A stretch of DNA of 64,000 bases from Cladochytrium replicatum (Eukaryota; Chytridiomycota; Chytridiomycetes; Cladochytriales; Cladochytriaceae). The notes under the pieces were generated by a model, which saw only the letters and a program-made list of their open reading frames with translations, was not told the origin of the DNA and did no database searches. The stretch covers positions 372,001-436,000 of the forward strand of contig JAHLKD010000020.1 in NCBI GenBank assembly GCA_025526935.1, given 5' to 3'. This document shows, piece by piece, positions 45,021 to 55,780 of this stretch; positions within the stretch are counted from its first letter, which is position 1, and each line of letters opens with the position of its first letter. Both the position numbers and the translations under genes were made by a program.

Positions 45021-46434
45021 TCCGTTGGAAACAAAAGAAGACCAAATGGCTGTGTATTAAACACGAATAAATGTTTGAATGTGTTGAGCCACGGCGAGAA
45101 TGGTCGTGCTGGGAAATGTACTTTCAAGGTTATTGAATCCAGAGGTCATCGGTCAAAGTGTATACCATCGAATTCATCTCGGTAAAAATCCTGTTTGTGT
45201 CGAGAGAGCCATTTCGCATTGCATTGCTGAGATCAAAGGGACAATCGATGAAAGCAAAGGAGAGAGAAGAAGCACACGAGAAGGATTCGAACAAAACATT
45301 ACGACGGCGGAAAGCTCAATCCTCATCGGGGGAATCAGTTCAAAGAGATGATGCTAACAGTCCTTCAAACTTCGTTGACGAAATCCACTATAACGGGAAC
45401 CTCAACTGGAACCAGTCGGGTCTGATCTTTCTGGTAGATCGAAATCGGAGTACTTACTACGCCGGAACTTTGGTCGCTGAGCATGTCTTTTGTAACTCAG
45501 TCGGCACTGAAGCATGTGCTGCTGACGTATGGAAGATCAGCGGGTTCTCAGTGCAACATGTGCCACCGATCACCATAGAGGAACCTATTCTTTCGTGGAG
45601 AGGCTCGGTTTGTTATATCTTCTTCGTTTCATTGCTCTGGGCTTACATGAAAACTGATAGGCTCGCGTGTTGCACGCGTACTATTCTAGCCAATCGAAGA
45701 CCCAATTCGCGTGCACTTCTCCAGGGAGCTAAATTCTGATGAAGGTTTCTACACTCCTGGACTGTAAACTACAGGCACTGAGGATCATCATAGGAAACCC
45801 GGCCCCGGAGAAAAAAAATTGTGCTTGGATTCTCCTCAGCCATCTGCTTAAGATCCAATCCATAATCGATCTCTACTTCATCACATTCGGCACCACGTAC
45901 TCCGCCGATCTGATTTAGCGCGTCTGCTCTCGCCAATGGGCAAAAGGAGAAACACCTCACGCACTAGCAACTTACTGTTTTGTTTGCACTTTGGCGCGGT
46001 CGGACTTGTGCTTGCGAATATGGTTATGCGGGTGATTTGTTTGAGGTTCATTAAGTGATATTTTGGGAACAAGTTGGGCAGTGCGGATGTGTATGTGAGA
46101 AACGTGGTGGTTTTGGCGAGCTTTTTAGGCTCGTGCGCGGTGGCGTTGTCGTCTGGGACTGTGGGTGAGACCGAAAGCTCCTACAAATCGGAATCCATGT
46201 TGCTGTGGGTGTACTACTTTTCGGGATCAGCTCGCTTGCTCTGTAAGTACTCTTGAAGTGGGGACCCAAGTCCACAGTTGCTGATATGTTCATTTGTAGA
46301 TACTCTCAAGAGAAGGATTACTTCAGGCAGCTGATGCGGTTGCGAGAGGGTCGCTAACTACAACCGTTCACCATTTTGTATTCCATACCACAACAGATGC
46401 CAACACCGCTATGATTCCAATCCATCCAATACCC
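45021..46434. other. No identified gene; an unassigned plus-strand frame
   Basis: The plus-strand frame 45158-45739 (193 codons) has a charged start (MKAKEREEAHEKDSNKTLRR) and later hydrophobic stretches (SVCYIFFVSLLWAYMK). A further frame at 46074-46256 also looks membrane-like. They might be exons of one small membrane protein, but I cannot join them reliably and recognise no family. Confidence 0.3.
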
Positions 46435-47446
46435 TTATGGCTCTTCAATCTCAATAATCGCAACGTCTTCATTCCCGAAAAACACGTTCAGAGTCTCCAC
46501 ATTTGATTGTTTTCGGTTCACAGGAAACCACCTAACTCCATTATGCTTGTAGAGTGTTCTGATAACTTCCGGGCGTGGTACCTCGTCCATCTCCGCTGAA
46601 ATCTGATGAATTGTGGTTGTGATGGTTTCGCCTGGTCGAACAACGATTGCACCGAGGCAGCGGAGGGTAGTTCCGGTCCGTCGGAACACTTGAAGTTCGC
46701 GCTTAGAGGATTTGGAAGGAAGATAGGGAGAGTATTGCTGTGGTTGGTGTATCTGTATTCGCTGCGGTGCAGGGCTGAGGCTGAATTGCTCGGCGGATAC
46801 TGAGTGCATCTGCGAAGACGACACTGACGGTGTCTCGTTGGAAAGGTGAGGTTGCGAAGGAGGCATGACAATAGTCGAAGTACTGCTGGATTGGCTGATC
46901 CCAGTATTTTCCGTTGCGGGGAGTGAGCTACCTGCGCTACCGCTATCACCGGCCGAAACCTCACCCTTGTCCCTCGTAAATGTAAATGCTGGGCCAGAAC
47001 TCTCCCCAGGCACTGACCACAGCTTCGCAAACTCAGGGTTCGCTCTGTAGTTCGGCACGAATCCCTCTTCACTTCCCTCGTTAGCCCCATCCATTTCTGC
47101 GACCTCCGCTATTGTCTCTAATCCAAAAAGTGCTCTCACGCTTTCGTGCGCGACATCCAGGGCCGTCTGACTCGCATTGCTCTCCAGACTCGGGTCAGCG
47201 CCTGAGCGGAGGAGTAAGGTTACGACATCTGCGTTCCCGCGCTTCGCGGCCCAGTGGAGCGCTGTCCACCCATTCACACGGTTGCGGGAGTTGATGTCGA
47301 TATTGGGGTAGCGGAGGAATGCCTGGACTGCGCGGATGTTTCCGATTGCGGCTGCTTCGCGTAGAGCCTGCAATGCATGGTCAGAGTCTTTCGTTAGCGA
47401 ACGTTTTCTTTACCTCGTCGTCTGCAGATGAACCCCAAACATCCAT
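46435..47446 (-). CDS. Ankyrin-repeat protein related to ANKRD40
   Basis: Two exons (47446-47414 and 47367-46435), joined across a 46-nt GT-AG intron, give 321 residues. The start MDVWGSSADDE runs into ALREAAAIGNIRAVQAFLR. The first 90 residues hold two to three ankyrin repeats (NGWTALHWAAKRGNADVVTL, LLRSGADPSLE). A Ser/Pro-rich linker follows. The conserved C-terminal domain (about 225-321) includes RELQVFRRTG, PRPEVIRTLYK and VETLNVFFGNEDVAIIEIEE. This arrangement of N-terminal ankyrins plus a C-terminal beta-rich block is that of ANKRD40, whose role is poorly known. The start codon is only 31 bp downstream of the RAB28 stop codon on the same strand. Confidence 0.88.
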
Positions 47447-47477
47447 TTTTGTCACGTGGGCATCACAGTTAAAAATT

Positions 47478-48637
47478 TTATTGGACCGAACAGGCTCTGG
47501 CTGCCTGATCCACAGAAGGTGCAACGACCCCACCGCGCATCACACCAGCTGTAACAGGAATATTCGAGGGGAGCGAAACTGGTGATCCGATCGTTTTATC
47601 TGGCGACCGTGGACTTTGTGCCTGCAAATCCCAAACGGCATGAACATAACGAACCAAATCTCAAGAGTCAATTCTCACCCCCATGATTATATCCAGGTCC
47701 GGCTTTCGAACGCTCATTCCCATCGAGTTCGCGGCGATCTGCACAAACATGGGTCCTATCTGGTCGCCTGTTTTCCCCGAGACAAAGAAACTGGCGTTCA
47801 GCATGTTCTCGCTCACGAAGCGCGCATGTTGATCCGGCTTCACTGTTCTCATGTGATACAAGTCCGCTGCGAACACACTGTCAATGTTATCTTCTCACAC
47901 GTAGTGTAGACTAACTTTTTGTACCGACAAGGGCTATATATGGCAGCCTTGCATTTCGTTTCATCGCCGAATCAGCCGTGGTCAACTGGTTCCCCTCCCC
48001 ACCAGCTTCTCCTGCTCCATTCTCATTACTCGCAGGCTCAAAGTCCTCAGGAAGCAAGATCGCAAAGAACGGGTCGAAGCACTTCCGAACAAGTTGCAGC
48101 CAATCCTCGAGGTTCTTAAAGCTTCCGTAATGCGAGATATCGTACACGAGCAAGACGACATCTGCGGCGTACAGATAATTTGCCGCCATTTTCGACTCGA
48201 TCGCGTGGCCGCCAATGTCCCACAAGTGCAACAGTGCCGTGCGCTCGCCTACTCTCCCGCAAACAGAAAGCTTTTGAGCTACGGACGTAAGCGGGGAGCT
48301 TTGTTTGTGGATTACCAGGCAGCAGGACACGTTTCTGGTAGAAATCAAGCCCGACGGTCTGGTTGTACTCCGCCTCGAAGCTGCCTAGAACGAGTCGTCG
48401 AATGATCGCAGTTTTTCCAGATGCGCCGTCGCCGAGAATCACAACTTTGATTCGAGTTTCATCAAGACCACGTCGGAGGGACCAGAGTCCACCTGTGGGT
48501 TGCGTAGGCGGCTTCGCGGTAACTGATGAGCGCGACGGACCTCCGCGCCTAGCGGGGATCGCATTCGGAGGTGGTGGCTGCGGTGGGGGCGTGGGCGAGG
48601 CAAGAGTTGCTGTGGTCGGGGACTCTTGTGTGAGCAT
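47478..48637 (-). CDS. RAB28-type small GTPase
   Basis: The exons are 48637-48316, 48278-47916, 47866-47679 and 47621-47478, giving 338 residues. A proline/serine-rich extension of about 55 residues precedes the G domain. Motifs are P-loop GDGASGKT, switch I NQTVGLDF, WDIGGH in switch II, TKTD for the base and VSGKTGD. The diagnostic RAB28 features are DIGG, the LEDWLQLV block, DLYHMRTVKP and a C-terminal CaaX box, CSVQ, instead of the double-cysteine tail of most Rabs. Human RAB28 ends CAVQ and is farnesylated. The catalytic Gln after DIGG is His here. An insertion (about 20-30 Gly/Asn/Glu-rich residues) lies before the G4 motif. RAB28 works at cilia with IFT/BBSome. An upstream Met at 48664 is an alternative start. 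Confidence 0.93.
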
Positions 48638-48667
48638 CGCGTGGCACGTGACTTCGCGTATCACTTA

Positions 48668-50330
48668 ATTTGCTGGAATTTCCTTCAGGCTGCGGAGTTC
48701 AAATATTTGGGGGTGCAGGCAGGATAAGGTGTTTGTGTGCGAGCTGGGTAGTGGCATTAAGTCGAGACAGGGTGCTCTTAGAAATTCAACATCTTGGTCT
48801 GTGGCGGTGATCAAAAATGCTGCATTTGCAGCGGTTGTTAAAAACTAGCATATCAGACTGTTTGCTATATGGGTTATCCTTTGGGTTGTCTTTTTTCTCT
48901 TTGACCTGAGAGTTTTTTTTGTCAATCCCTCTTCATTCTTATTTATGGACTTGTATTTCATGTATTTATTTCCATGTTTGGCAGGTCCTGTGTGGAGTGA
49001 TCTTGGCATTTAGTGGGGAATGTGGTGTGGCTTGGTCCTTTGAGTTGATGTGACCAATGTCTTTGACCACAGGTATGCCCACACGCACTGTTCACTTGAA
49101 TATAGGAGTTGATGTGACCAATGTCTTTGACCACAGCATTCCCTGGTTGCCTGACCAGCTTGGGTGTAGTGTACAGCCTGTCGGAGTATTAGGCATATAC
49201 ACACCTGGGAGAACAGATACTGGGCCAAGAGACGGAACCTGGAGCTGTTGTGCTAGCTACAGTACAGCTAAAGACGCCCTACCGCTGCCAGGAGAAGCCC
49301 TTGGTTTTAAACAGAGGTGCTGCAGAAGTTTTGCGTCAGTTCAAGGGCAAATGGTATGAACACCAGTGTGTAATCGCAAGTGCTGCTAATTTGGCATGCT
49401 CATGTGCAAGGTTGGTTCCAAAAAGGGGCGAAATAATCTAATGGAATGAACGTTGCGGATGAATTTGCCCTGTTGATTTGAAATATGGTTGGCCGACCCT
49501 CTGGACTTCCCAGAACATATTTGTTGTCTCCACATAAAATTCTTGTGCAGTGATCAAGTACGTTTGATAAGCCTAAATTCTGGTGCAGTTGTGGGGTAGA
49601 AGGGATTTTTGAAAATCGTTCAGTGGTGACATCTGAAGATCATTTTGAGTGAGATGCTTTTGAGTTGCATGAGTTTAAACAGAATCTTACTTTGTTTTGG
49701 TGCAACAAAGATGGTGTGCAGGTTTTCTTTGATGTTCCGCATTTGGGTTCATTTGTGCTGGGAATATTCATAACAGTTTAAATGTATTTGGTTTGATGAG
49801 AGCAAAGAAGAGGGTAGCTGGAAAGAAAAGTCGTTTTGAAACAGAAGGGAGTGGTGATGTGGGAGTGGGCGAAGGAATAGAGATGGCATCAGGTGTGGGA
49901 GTTGATGTGGAGGACAGGTGACCCCACGAGGGGAGCTGCCCTAGTCTCATCAAAATCGAAATAGTTGCCCAAATCTGCCGGCTCTAGATATCCATCATTC
50001 GTATTACGTGCGAGGAACGGCAAAGGAAATTTGTTGATTTAGAGGCTGAAACGTAGTTTTTATTGAACTGAGCATGTAGACTCCAACAAACCAAACAACC
50101 CCACACCACAGGTATAAATAAAGGAGACAGTGGAACAAACCAAACACTCGCACACCACAGTCTTCCTGGTTAGGCAATCCCCAGCCTTGATTTGTATTAC
50201 CACAGAGTGCTTGTGTGCAACAAGGGAATTTTGCTTCATCATCACCCCATATTCAACTGGGCCAAGAGACGGAACCTGGAGCTGTTGTGCTAGCTAAAAG
50301 CAGCTAAAAATGCCTACCGCTGCCAGGAAA
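48668..50330. other. Repeat-bearing gene-free region
   Basis: No gene is supported. A 31-bp sequence (GAGTTGATGTGACCAATGTC and onward) occurs at 49042-49072 and again at 49106-49136. A longer, diverged direct repeat (GGGCCAAGAGACGGAACCTG and onward, about 85 bp) occurs near 49222 and 50266. It is probably worn mobile-element sequence. Confidence 0.5.
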
Positions 50331-50335
50331 CTATT

Positions 50336-50730
50336 TTGGTTTTTAACAGCCTCATTCTCGTCGGACCAGCAGGCACAGGCAAGATATTTGTCTCGGACGG
50401 ACTTATGGGGTACTTCCATAGTAAAGCAGTGCTTGAGTTTTACTGTGTTGCGCTCCTATTGAAAATGCAGCTACAAATATTGGTGGATCAACCATCCATA
50501 GTAATTTGGATAGAATCACCAATCGCCCCATCTAAAAACAACAAGTTTGTTGCACAGCAGCTTCAACGCAAAGAACTCTTTTCAATATACTGACATGCAT
50601 GCTTGATGAGGTTGCGACTGTTAATGTCAACATGTTTGAACATATGCATCGTCAACTTCTTCAGTATCTTGAACATTTGTCGACCTGGCCATCCTTTCTA
50701 AGAACCAATATTTGGTAGAATTGACCGCCT
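50336..50730 (+). pseudogene. Pif1-type helicase remnant
   Basis: LILVGPAGTGK (Walker A, around 50350) is followed within 150 bp, after a frame change, by NIGGSTIHSNLDRITNRP, the Pif1 'GGSTIHS' block. Near 50600 comes MLDEVATVNVNMFEHMH, the Walker B region (DEV.MV in the family). Order and spacing are right, but the frames differ and the rest of the helicase is missing. Sources of such fragments are Helitrons or cellular Pif1 copies; no Rep motif was found to decide. Confidence 0.65.
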
Positions 50731-50801
50731 ATTCTCTGTGTGGAATTCTTGTTTTGATCGAGGGAGGCAGGTAAGGTTCTTGATAAGAGGTACTTGTTCA
50801 C

Positions 50802-50974
50802 ATCTATTGAAGCTAAAGGCTCACACCTTTTATAGGTTCTCCTCTGCAGCCAGCTGCAGTATATTCTTTTGGATTGTTAGAAGAATGGATCTATTGAAGC
50901 TAAAGGCTCACACCTTTTATAGGTTCTCCTCTGCAGCCAGCTGCAGTATATTCTTTTGGATTGTTAGAAGAATG
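50802..50974 (+). repeat. Two tandem copies of an 86-bp unit
   Basis: ATCTATTGAAGCTAAAGGCT starts at 50802 and again at 50888, and the two 86-bp units appear identical through AGAAGAATGGA. Identity suggests a recent duplication. Confidence 0.9.
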
Positions 50975-51276
50975 GAGAAACAATAAAGTACGATATTAAA
51001 GGAAGCGGTTGTTATGCAAGGGTCTTTGCATTAATGGAAAATCACGTTAATAGTTGTCGTTGATTGACATCTCCAGCGCATTGCAGAGAATTTTTGGGAA
51101 GTTGTCGAGAGATATATTGGTAATTGTATCCATATCGGGAAATGTTAAACTCCAACATTTTGAACCACAGGATTTTGTCCCTTGTTCTGTTAAATTTTCT
51201 CATTTCGTGAAAAATGAAATATTAAAGTCCCGAGGTCGAGCTCCAGACTCAATGTAGAGAGGCTGTTGCAGTTTCC

Positions 51277-53876
51277 TCACCCTTGCGCCAACCTCTCCCG
51301 CGATCCCAAGTTGTAATGCTCATCAATGTACTTGACAAGCCAATCCTTCTCTTCAAGGTGATGGATCTTTCTCACAAAAAAGTACGCGTGCCCACTCATC
51401 TCTCCATCCGTTCCATTGCAATAAAGCTTTCCCGCATTCGAATTATCCTTGTCCAACACCGCGCTGTTCCCGCACTTTTCTTTCGCGATCCTCTCGAACC
51501 TCTGAATGTTGAGCTTCCATGGATGAGGGCCGTTGAACTTCAAGAGCCTGTGGTTTCGTCTCTCGCTCCACCGGCGCTCCACTTTCACAATGCCCGCATC
51601 CCCGTTGGTTCCCTCAACGTTGTTGCCCACAGTTCCATTAAAACTCCCACGGTCCTCCGTGCCATTTGCGAATGCCGGGATCTCTTCGAAATACGATTTT
51701 CCCCACGGAGTATGTTCGGCGATCAGAGCGAAATACGACTCGTCGGGAATGAAGACGTGCTCGGAGTACGCGAGGAGGTTCGCGGCGGTCGGGGATACCC
51801 TAAGAGTCTCGACAAAGGCCTGGGACAGTATCATCCACTGCGAGTTCTTGACTTCCAAGTTCCATCCGTTGCACGGGAACTGTCGCGTCAGGTAGCGCTT
51901 TGCTTCCTTTGGTGCGTTCCAGAGGGAGTCGTAGCTGCATTTGACCTCGTTCGGGTCGAACCGCAAGCATAGAGTCTGGAGACGTCGTGTTTGGTGGCCG
52001 CGCGCGGTGTCATGGTACCATTCGATGTAGTTTACGTTTTTGCGGAGGGTGTTGTGGATCTGCTGGTTGGTTGCGAGAGGGTAGTCTGTTTCGCTGAGGT
52101 TGATAATGTGGTCCCATGATGCCTTGTTCAGCAATTGGAAGAAGCCCTAGGAGTTTTTTAAGCACTGTTAGAAATAAAAACACAAATTTGCTCGCTGCTA
52201 CTCACTCGAAGCTGGGCGAAAACGATGCTGATGTGACCCCAGTATACTCTGACGGGGTCGATAAACATGATATTGGTTGCGTTCGGATAGTTTTCCAGCA
52301 CATATTTCTCGACCTCAGCTCTGATTTCCTGGTTCTCCAAGTCGATGTGTATCCCAACAATCACGTCGCTAGGGTGCCACAACCGGTCCAGCAAACTCTG
52401 CACATTCCCAGCGACAGTGTACCCAAGCAACAAGTACGCAATCTTGAAATGCGGCTTCCCCGCCTCCTTGTTCATCTCCACAATCTCCATCCCCTGTTCT
52501 GGCGACGGCCCGTGTTCGTTCCTACACCAATCCAGACTCTCCCCCAGCCTCGCCATCGCTTCATAATCCGCCCGCATCCCGTCCAGAAACGGGAAATACG
52601 TCGGCCCATCTACGTGCACCAGAAACGGCTTTCTCTCCGCACTTTTCCCATCGTCGTACTTTTCGCTGTTGACGAACCCGTCTCCGAGGAACGCGGAGAC
52701 GCCCACCGCGGCCTCGTAGCAACTGAACCGCAGCAGGTCCTCGGGGTCCTTGAAGTTTCCCATGCCGAGCGCGGAGGACTGCCGCTGCACGCGCGCGGAT
52801 ACCGCGCGGGCGTGGTGTTCGATCAGCGCAACAAGGTGGCAGGGGTCGATTTGCCGGGCGGGGTGGGAGGGAAGACGATGGTTTTGTGAGCGGGTGGAGC
52901 GGAAGTCCGGGAAACTGAATTCTTTCTCCAGCGTGTGCGCATTGGATCGGAGGACCTGTTGGATCCAAGCTGGGGTTTCGGAACTCAGGTGTGGTGTGTC
53001 GTCTTCGTCGTCGTCGGGGGCGGTGTACGCTTCGTGAACGTGCTCCAAGGCTCTGATGGCCTCGATCAGGTCCTCCTCGTGCGGGATGGAAGAGGCGGGA
53101 ACGAGAGGCGTGGAGTGGGAGTGGTGGATCCATGTGCGGGCGTCGAATGCGGCGTTGTTGAGGTATATGCAGGTTTCAAAGCCTTGGAGACGCAGCATGG
53201 TCGCGTCGGGGATGAGGTGAGGGTTCCACGTACGGTTTGTTTTCGAGAGCGACGCGACAAGGCATTCCGAGTGGAACTCGGAGGATCTCTGTATGGACAA
53301 TTCCATATGTTTGAGAAGCACGAATTTGGTCAGTTATGATGCAGTATGTCTCACCTCTGTCTTGAGAAGGGAAAGCAGACGTGTGTCGAACCGTGCTGCG
53401 TTTGTTTGGTTAAACCATTGAGAGGGTGGTATTGGCGGGATATGCTGATTGTCTACGTGTTCTGTGCGAGTTATCAAGATCATGGCTCCGTGGCAGAGTT
53501 TTGAAATGGCATACCAGCCGTTGGGAATGAATGTGCAACACCATCATCCACCTGCTTCTTAACCGATCCTTGTGTGTTTTCGTTTAGAGTTCAGCTTCCA
53601 CCTAGAAATCTACGTGGCCCTACCTTTAACGGGATCAGGCTTTGAAGCGTCATAAGAAACTTGTATCTTATTCGTCTCAGAGTCCCTCAACCACGAAACC
53701 GAATGTGTAGCCGCAAACGCTTGCAGTACCGCCGTAAACACAAACGCTAGCAACGAGTATCGTATCCATCGAGATGTGCTTGAAGCTGCCGTCGTTTGCC
53801 CAAGCTCCTTCTCCTTCAACGGCTGTCTACCCTTTTCCGTATCTGTGGGAACGCGGGTCAGTTTCTTTCCAGTCAT
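51277..53876 (-). CDS. GT14 family glycosyltransferase (xylosyltransferase / core-2 GlcNAc-transferase-like)
   Basis: The exons are 53876-53624, 53485-53355, 53288-52206 and 52146-51277 on the minus strand; the phases close and the protein has 778 residues. It is a type II membrane protein: a short cytosolic head, one TM segment (YSLLAFVFTAVLQAFAATH, about residues 44-62) and then a lumenal stem. The catalytic part starts near residue 330 (KIAYLLLGYTVAGNVQSLLD, the family's 'iAYLi..h' start). It continues through DVIVGIHID, VYWGHISIV, WDHIINLSETDYPL, the aromatic stretch around EHVFIPDESYFA and a C-terminal SxHP-like block. Such enzymes add sugar in the Golgi. Donor and acceptor cannot be told from sequence. 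The first intron's acceptor (53486) is inferred, since an in-frame stop lies upstream of it. Confidence 0.87.
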
Positions 53877-54242
53877 GATTTCTCCTGGATATAATTTCAC
53901 ATGGCATGTGCCTGAAATGTACGTCTTTTTGGGTGAAATATTTCTGGATCTCGGTATATTTTCCGGAACGATCCAATCAGAGACCACCTATGATTTTGTC
54001 AAGTGTTCAAACGGCGTGCCATAAAAAGATTGAAAAGGGGTGGGCACGAATCATGCGGCGAGGGTGCAAGATGGACGGCGTCCGAATTGACGATGAAAGA
54101 ATTGAGTAGCTTTGAATGCGGCGGTGCGAATACATGTTTCTAAATAACATTTTTGACATCACTGCATTCCACGTGACAGACACCTGGTGGCAGTGCGCTG
54201 CCTTAGCCCCTCTCCGTCTCCCACGTTCCCCATCGCATCCCA
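53877..54242. other. Divergent promoter region between GT14 and uS3 genes
   Basis: About 370 bp between two divergent start codons. Upstream in-frame Mets of the GT14 gene fall here but lack a membrane-protein start. No other gene is seen. Confidence 0.5.
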
Positions 54243-55354
54243 ATGGCTGCTCTGATTAGCAAGAAGCGGAAGGTGCGAATGTTGTTGGGTCGGTCGGTGG
54301 CGACGGAGGACGGCGCTCGATGCCGAAGCCTTCGGTTGGTTGGTTGGATGGATGGATGGATGGATGTGGATGGATGACAACAGCGCAACAGTTTGTTGGG
54401 ACGGGACTAATGGATGCAATACGACTCTACGATTCATCGCTTCGATGTTGCCCCTCTGCGACCACCGAAAACTCATTTCTTTTCTTTTTCTTTCTGTAGT
54501 TCGTCGCCGACGGTGTGTTCTTTGCCGAACTCAACGAGTTCCTCACCCGCGAGCTTGGTGCCGAGGACGGTTACGCCGGCGTTGAGGTCCGTGTGACCCC
54601 CGCCCGCACCGAGATCATCATCCGTGCCACCCGCACCCAGAATGTGCTCGGTGAGAAGGGTCGCCGCATCCGCGAGTTGACTTCCGTGGTGCAGAAGCGG
54701 TTCAACTTCCCCGAGAACACGGTCGAGTTGTACGCCGAGAAAGTCAACAACCGCGGTCTGTGCGCCATTGCTCAGGCGGAGAACCTAAAGTTCAAGCTCT
54801 TGAACGGCTTGGCTGTGCGTCGGTGAGTTTGCAGAGAGGAAATTTAAATTGTGTTTTTTAACTGCTGTTGGCATTAGTGCATGCTACGGTGTGGTTCGCT
54901 TCATCATGGAGAGCGGTGCGAAGGGTTGTGAGGTCGTTGTGTCTGGCAAGCTCCGCGCTGCCCGTGCAAAGTCCATGAAGTTCATTGACGGGTTCATGGT
55001 AAGTAATTGATTTTATTTTACACGCTTATGTTTTTAATTGTCTCGCTCAACAGATCCACTCCGGTCAACCCGTACGTGACTTTATTGACTACGCTGTCAG
55101 GCACGTTCTCCTTCGCCAGGGAGTCCTTGGTATTAAAGTCAAGATCATGCTTGCACAAGACCCCACCGGCAAAGCTGGACCTGCAAAGCCCCTCCCTGAC
55201 AGCGTTACCATCATCGAGCCCGTACGTAGTGTGCAGAATCGTCAGACACTGTTTTCTTACCATTGTTTGTGAATTACAGAAAGACGAGGACACTTACGTG
55301 CCACCGCCAATTGCAGCACCCGTTGCTGTTGTTGAGCAGGAGCCAGTTGCATAA
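54243..55354 (+). CDS. RPS3: Cytosolic 40S ribosomal protein uS3
   Basis: The five exons are 54243-54272, 54500-54822, 54878-54998, 55054-55221 and 55280-55354, giving 238 residues (human uS3 has 243). The order is [10 protein letters not shown], then [15 protein letters not shown], a type II KH domain with the GEKGRRI loop, and the eukaryotic C-terminal domain ([20 protein letters not shown] and [11 protein letters not shown]). It sits at the mRNA entry channel of the 40S subunit. The first exon is only ten codons and is followed by a 227-nt intron containing a TGGATGGA simple repeat (54329-54375). A long first intron after a very short coding exon is typical of ribosomal protein genes. Confidence 0.97.
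54329..54375. repeat. (TGGA/TTGG)n simple repeat in the uS3 first intron
   Basis: TTGGTTGGTTGGATGGATGG and further TGGA units lie within the intron and do not affect the coding sequence. Confidence 0.9.
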
Positions 55355-55780
55355 GGATCGATATGGCATCCACAATCCGACAGAGGCGACATACTGTTGT
55401 TACATTTGCTCGAGCCAATGCAATATTCCACCGACGTACAAACAGCCACCCACGAGCAGATGTAGTTTCTTCTGTAGTCTTTCTCTGCCCATACGCACAC
55501 ACTCAATAAAAAGTCTCAACCTCCAATCAGTTGCTCTGTCAAAATCCAGGTCCAAATCTCCAATCCACTCGCGTTAATTTTTGATTTTGTTAATCTGTGC
55601 GACCCCACACCACGACTACGAACCCCACCCCGTCCCGTTTCCGCAGCCTCTCGGCCCTCGATACTGCTCTCTCTGCCTCTATCTGCCCTGCTCTCCTGGA
55701 GGAGAGTCGCACAGCCATCAGAACCCTCTCTTCCTCCTTTTCTTCGCAGTCCTGGAGCACCTTTAGTCTGCCGTTCGCTG
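55355..55780. other. Intergenic, 3' region of uS3 and 5' region of the next gene
   Basis: AATAAA at 55505-55510 is a good poly(A) signal candidate for the uS3 gene. Open frames in the C-rich part (55580-55780) overlap the next gene's leader and are not supported separately. Confidence 0.5.

Noticed and set aside
51283-53339. Long plus-strand frames (229, 257 and 134 codons)
   Set aside because: They are antisense shadows of the GT14 gene, whose minus-strand frames carry family motifs and consistent splice phases.
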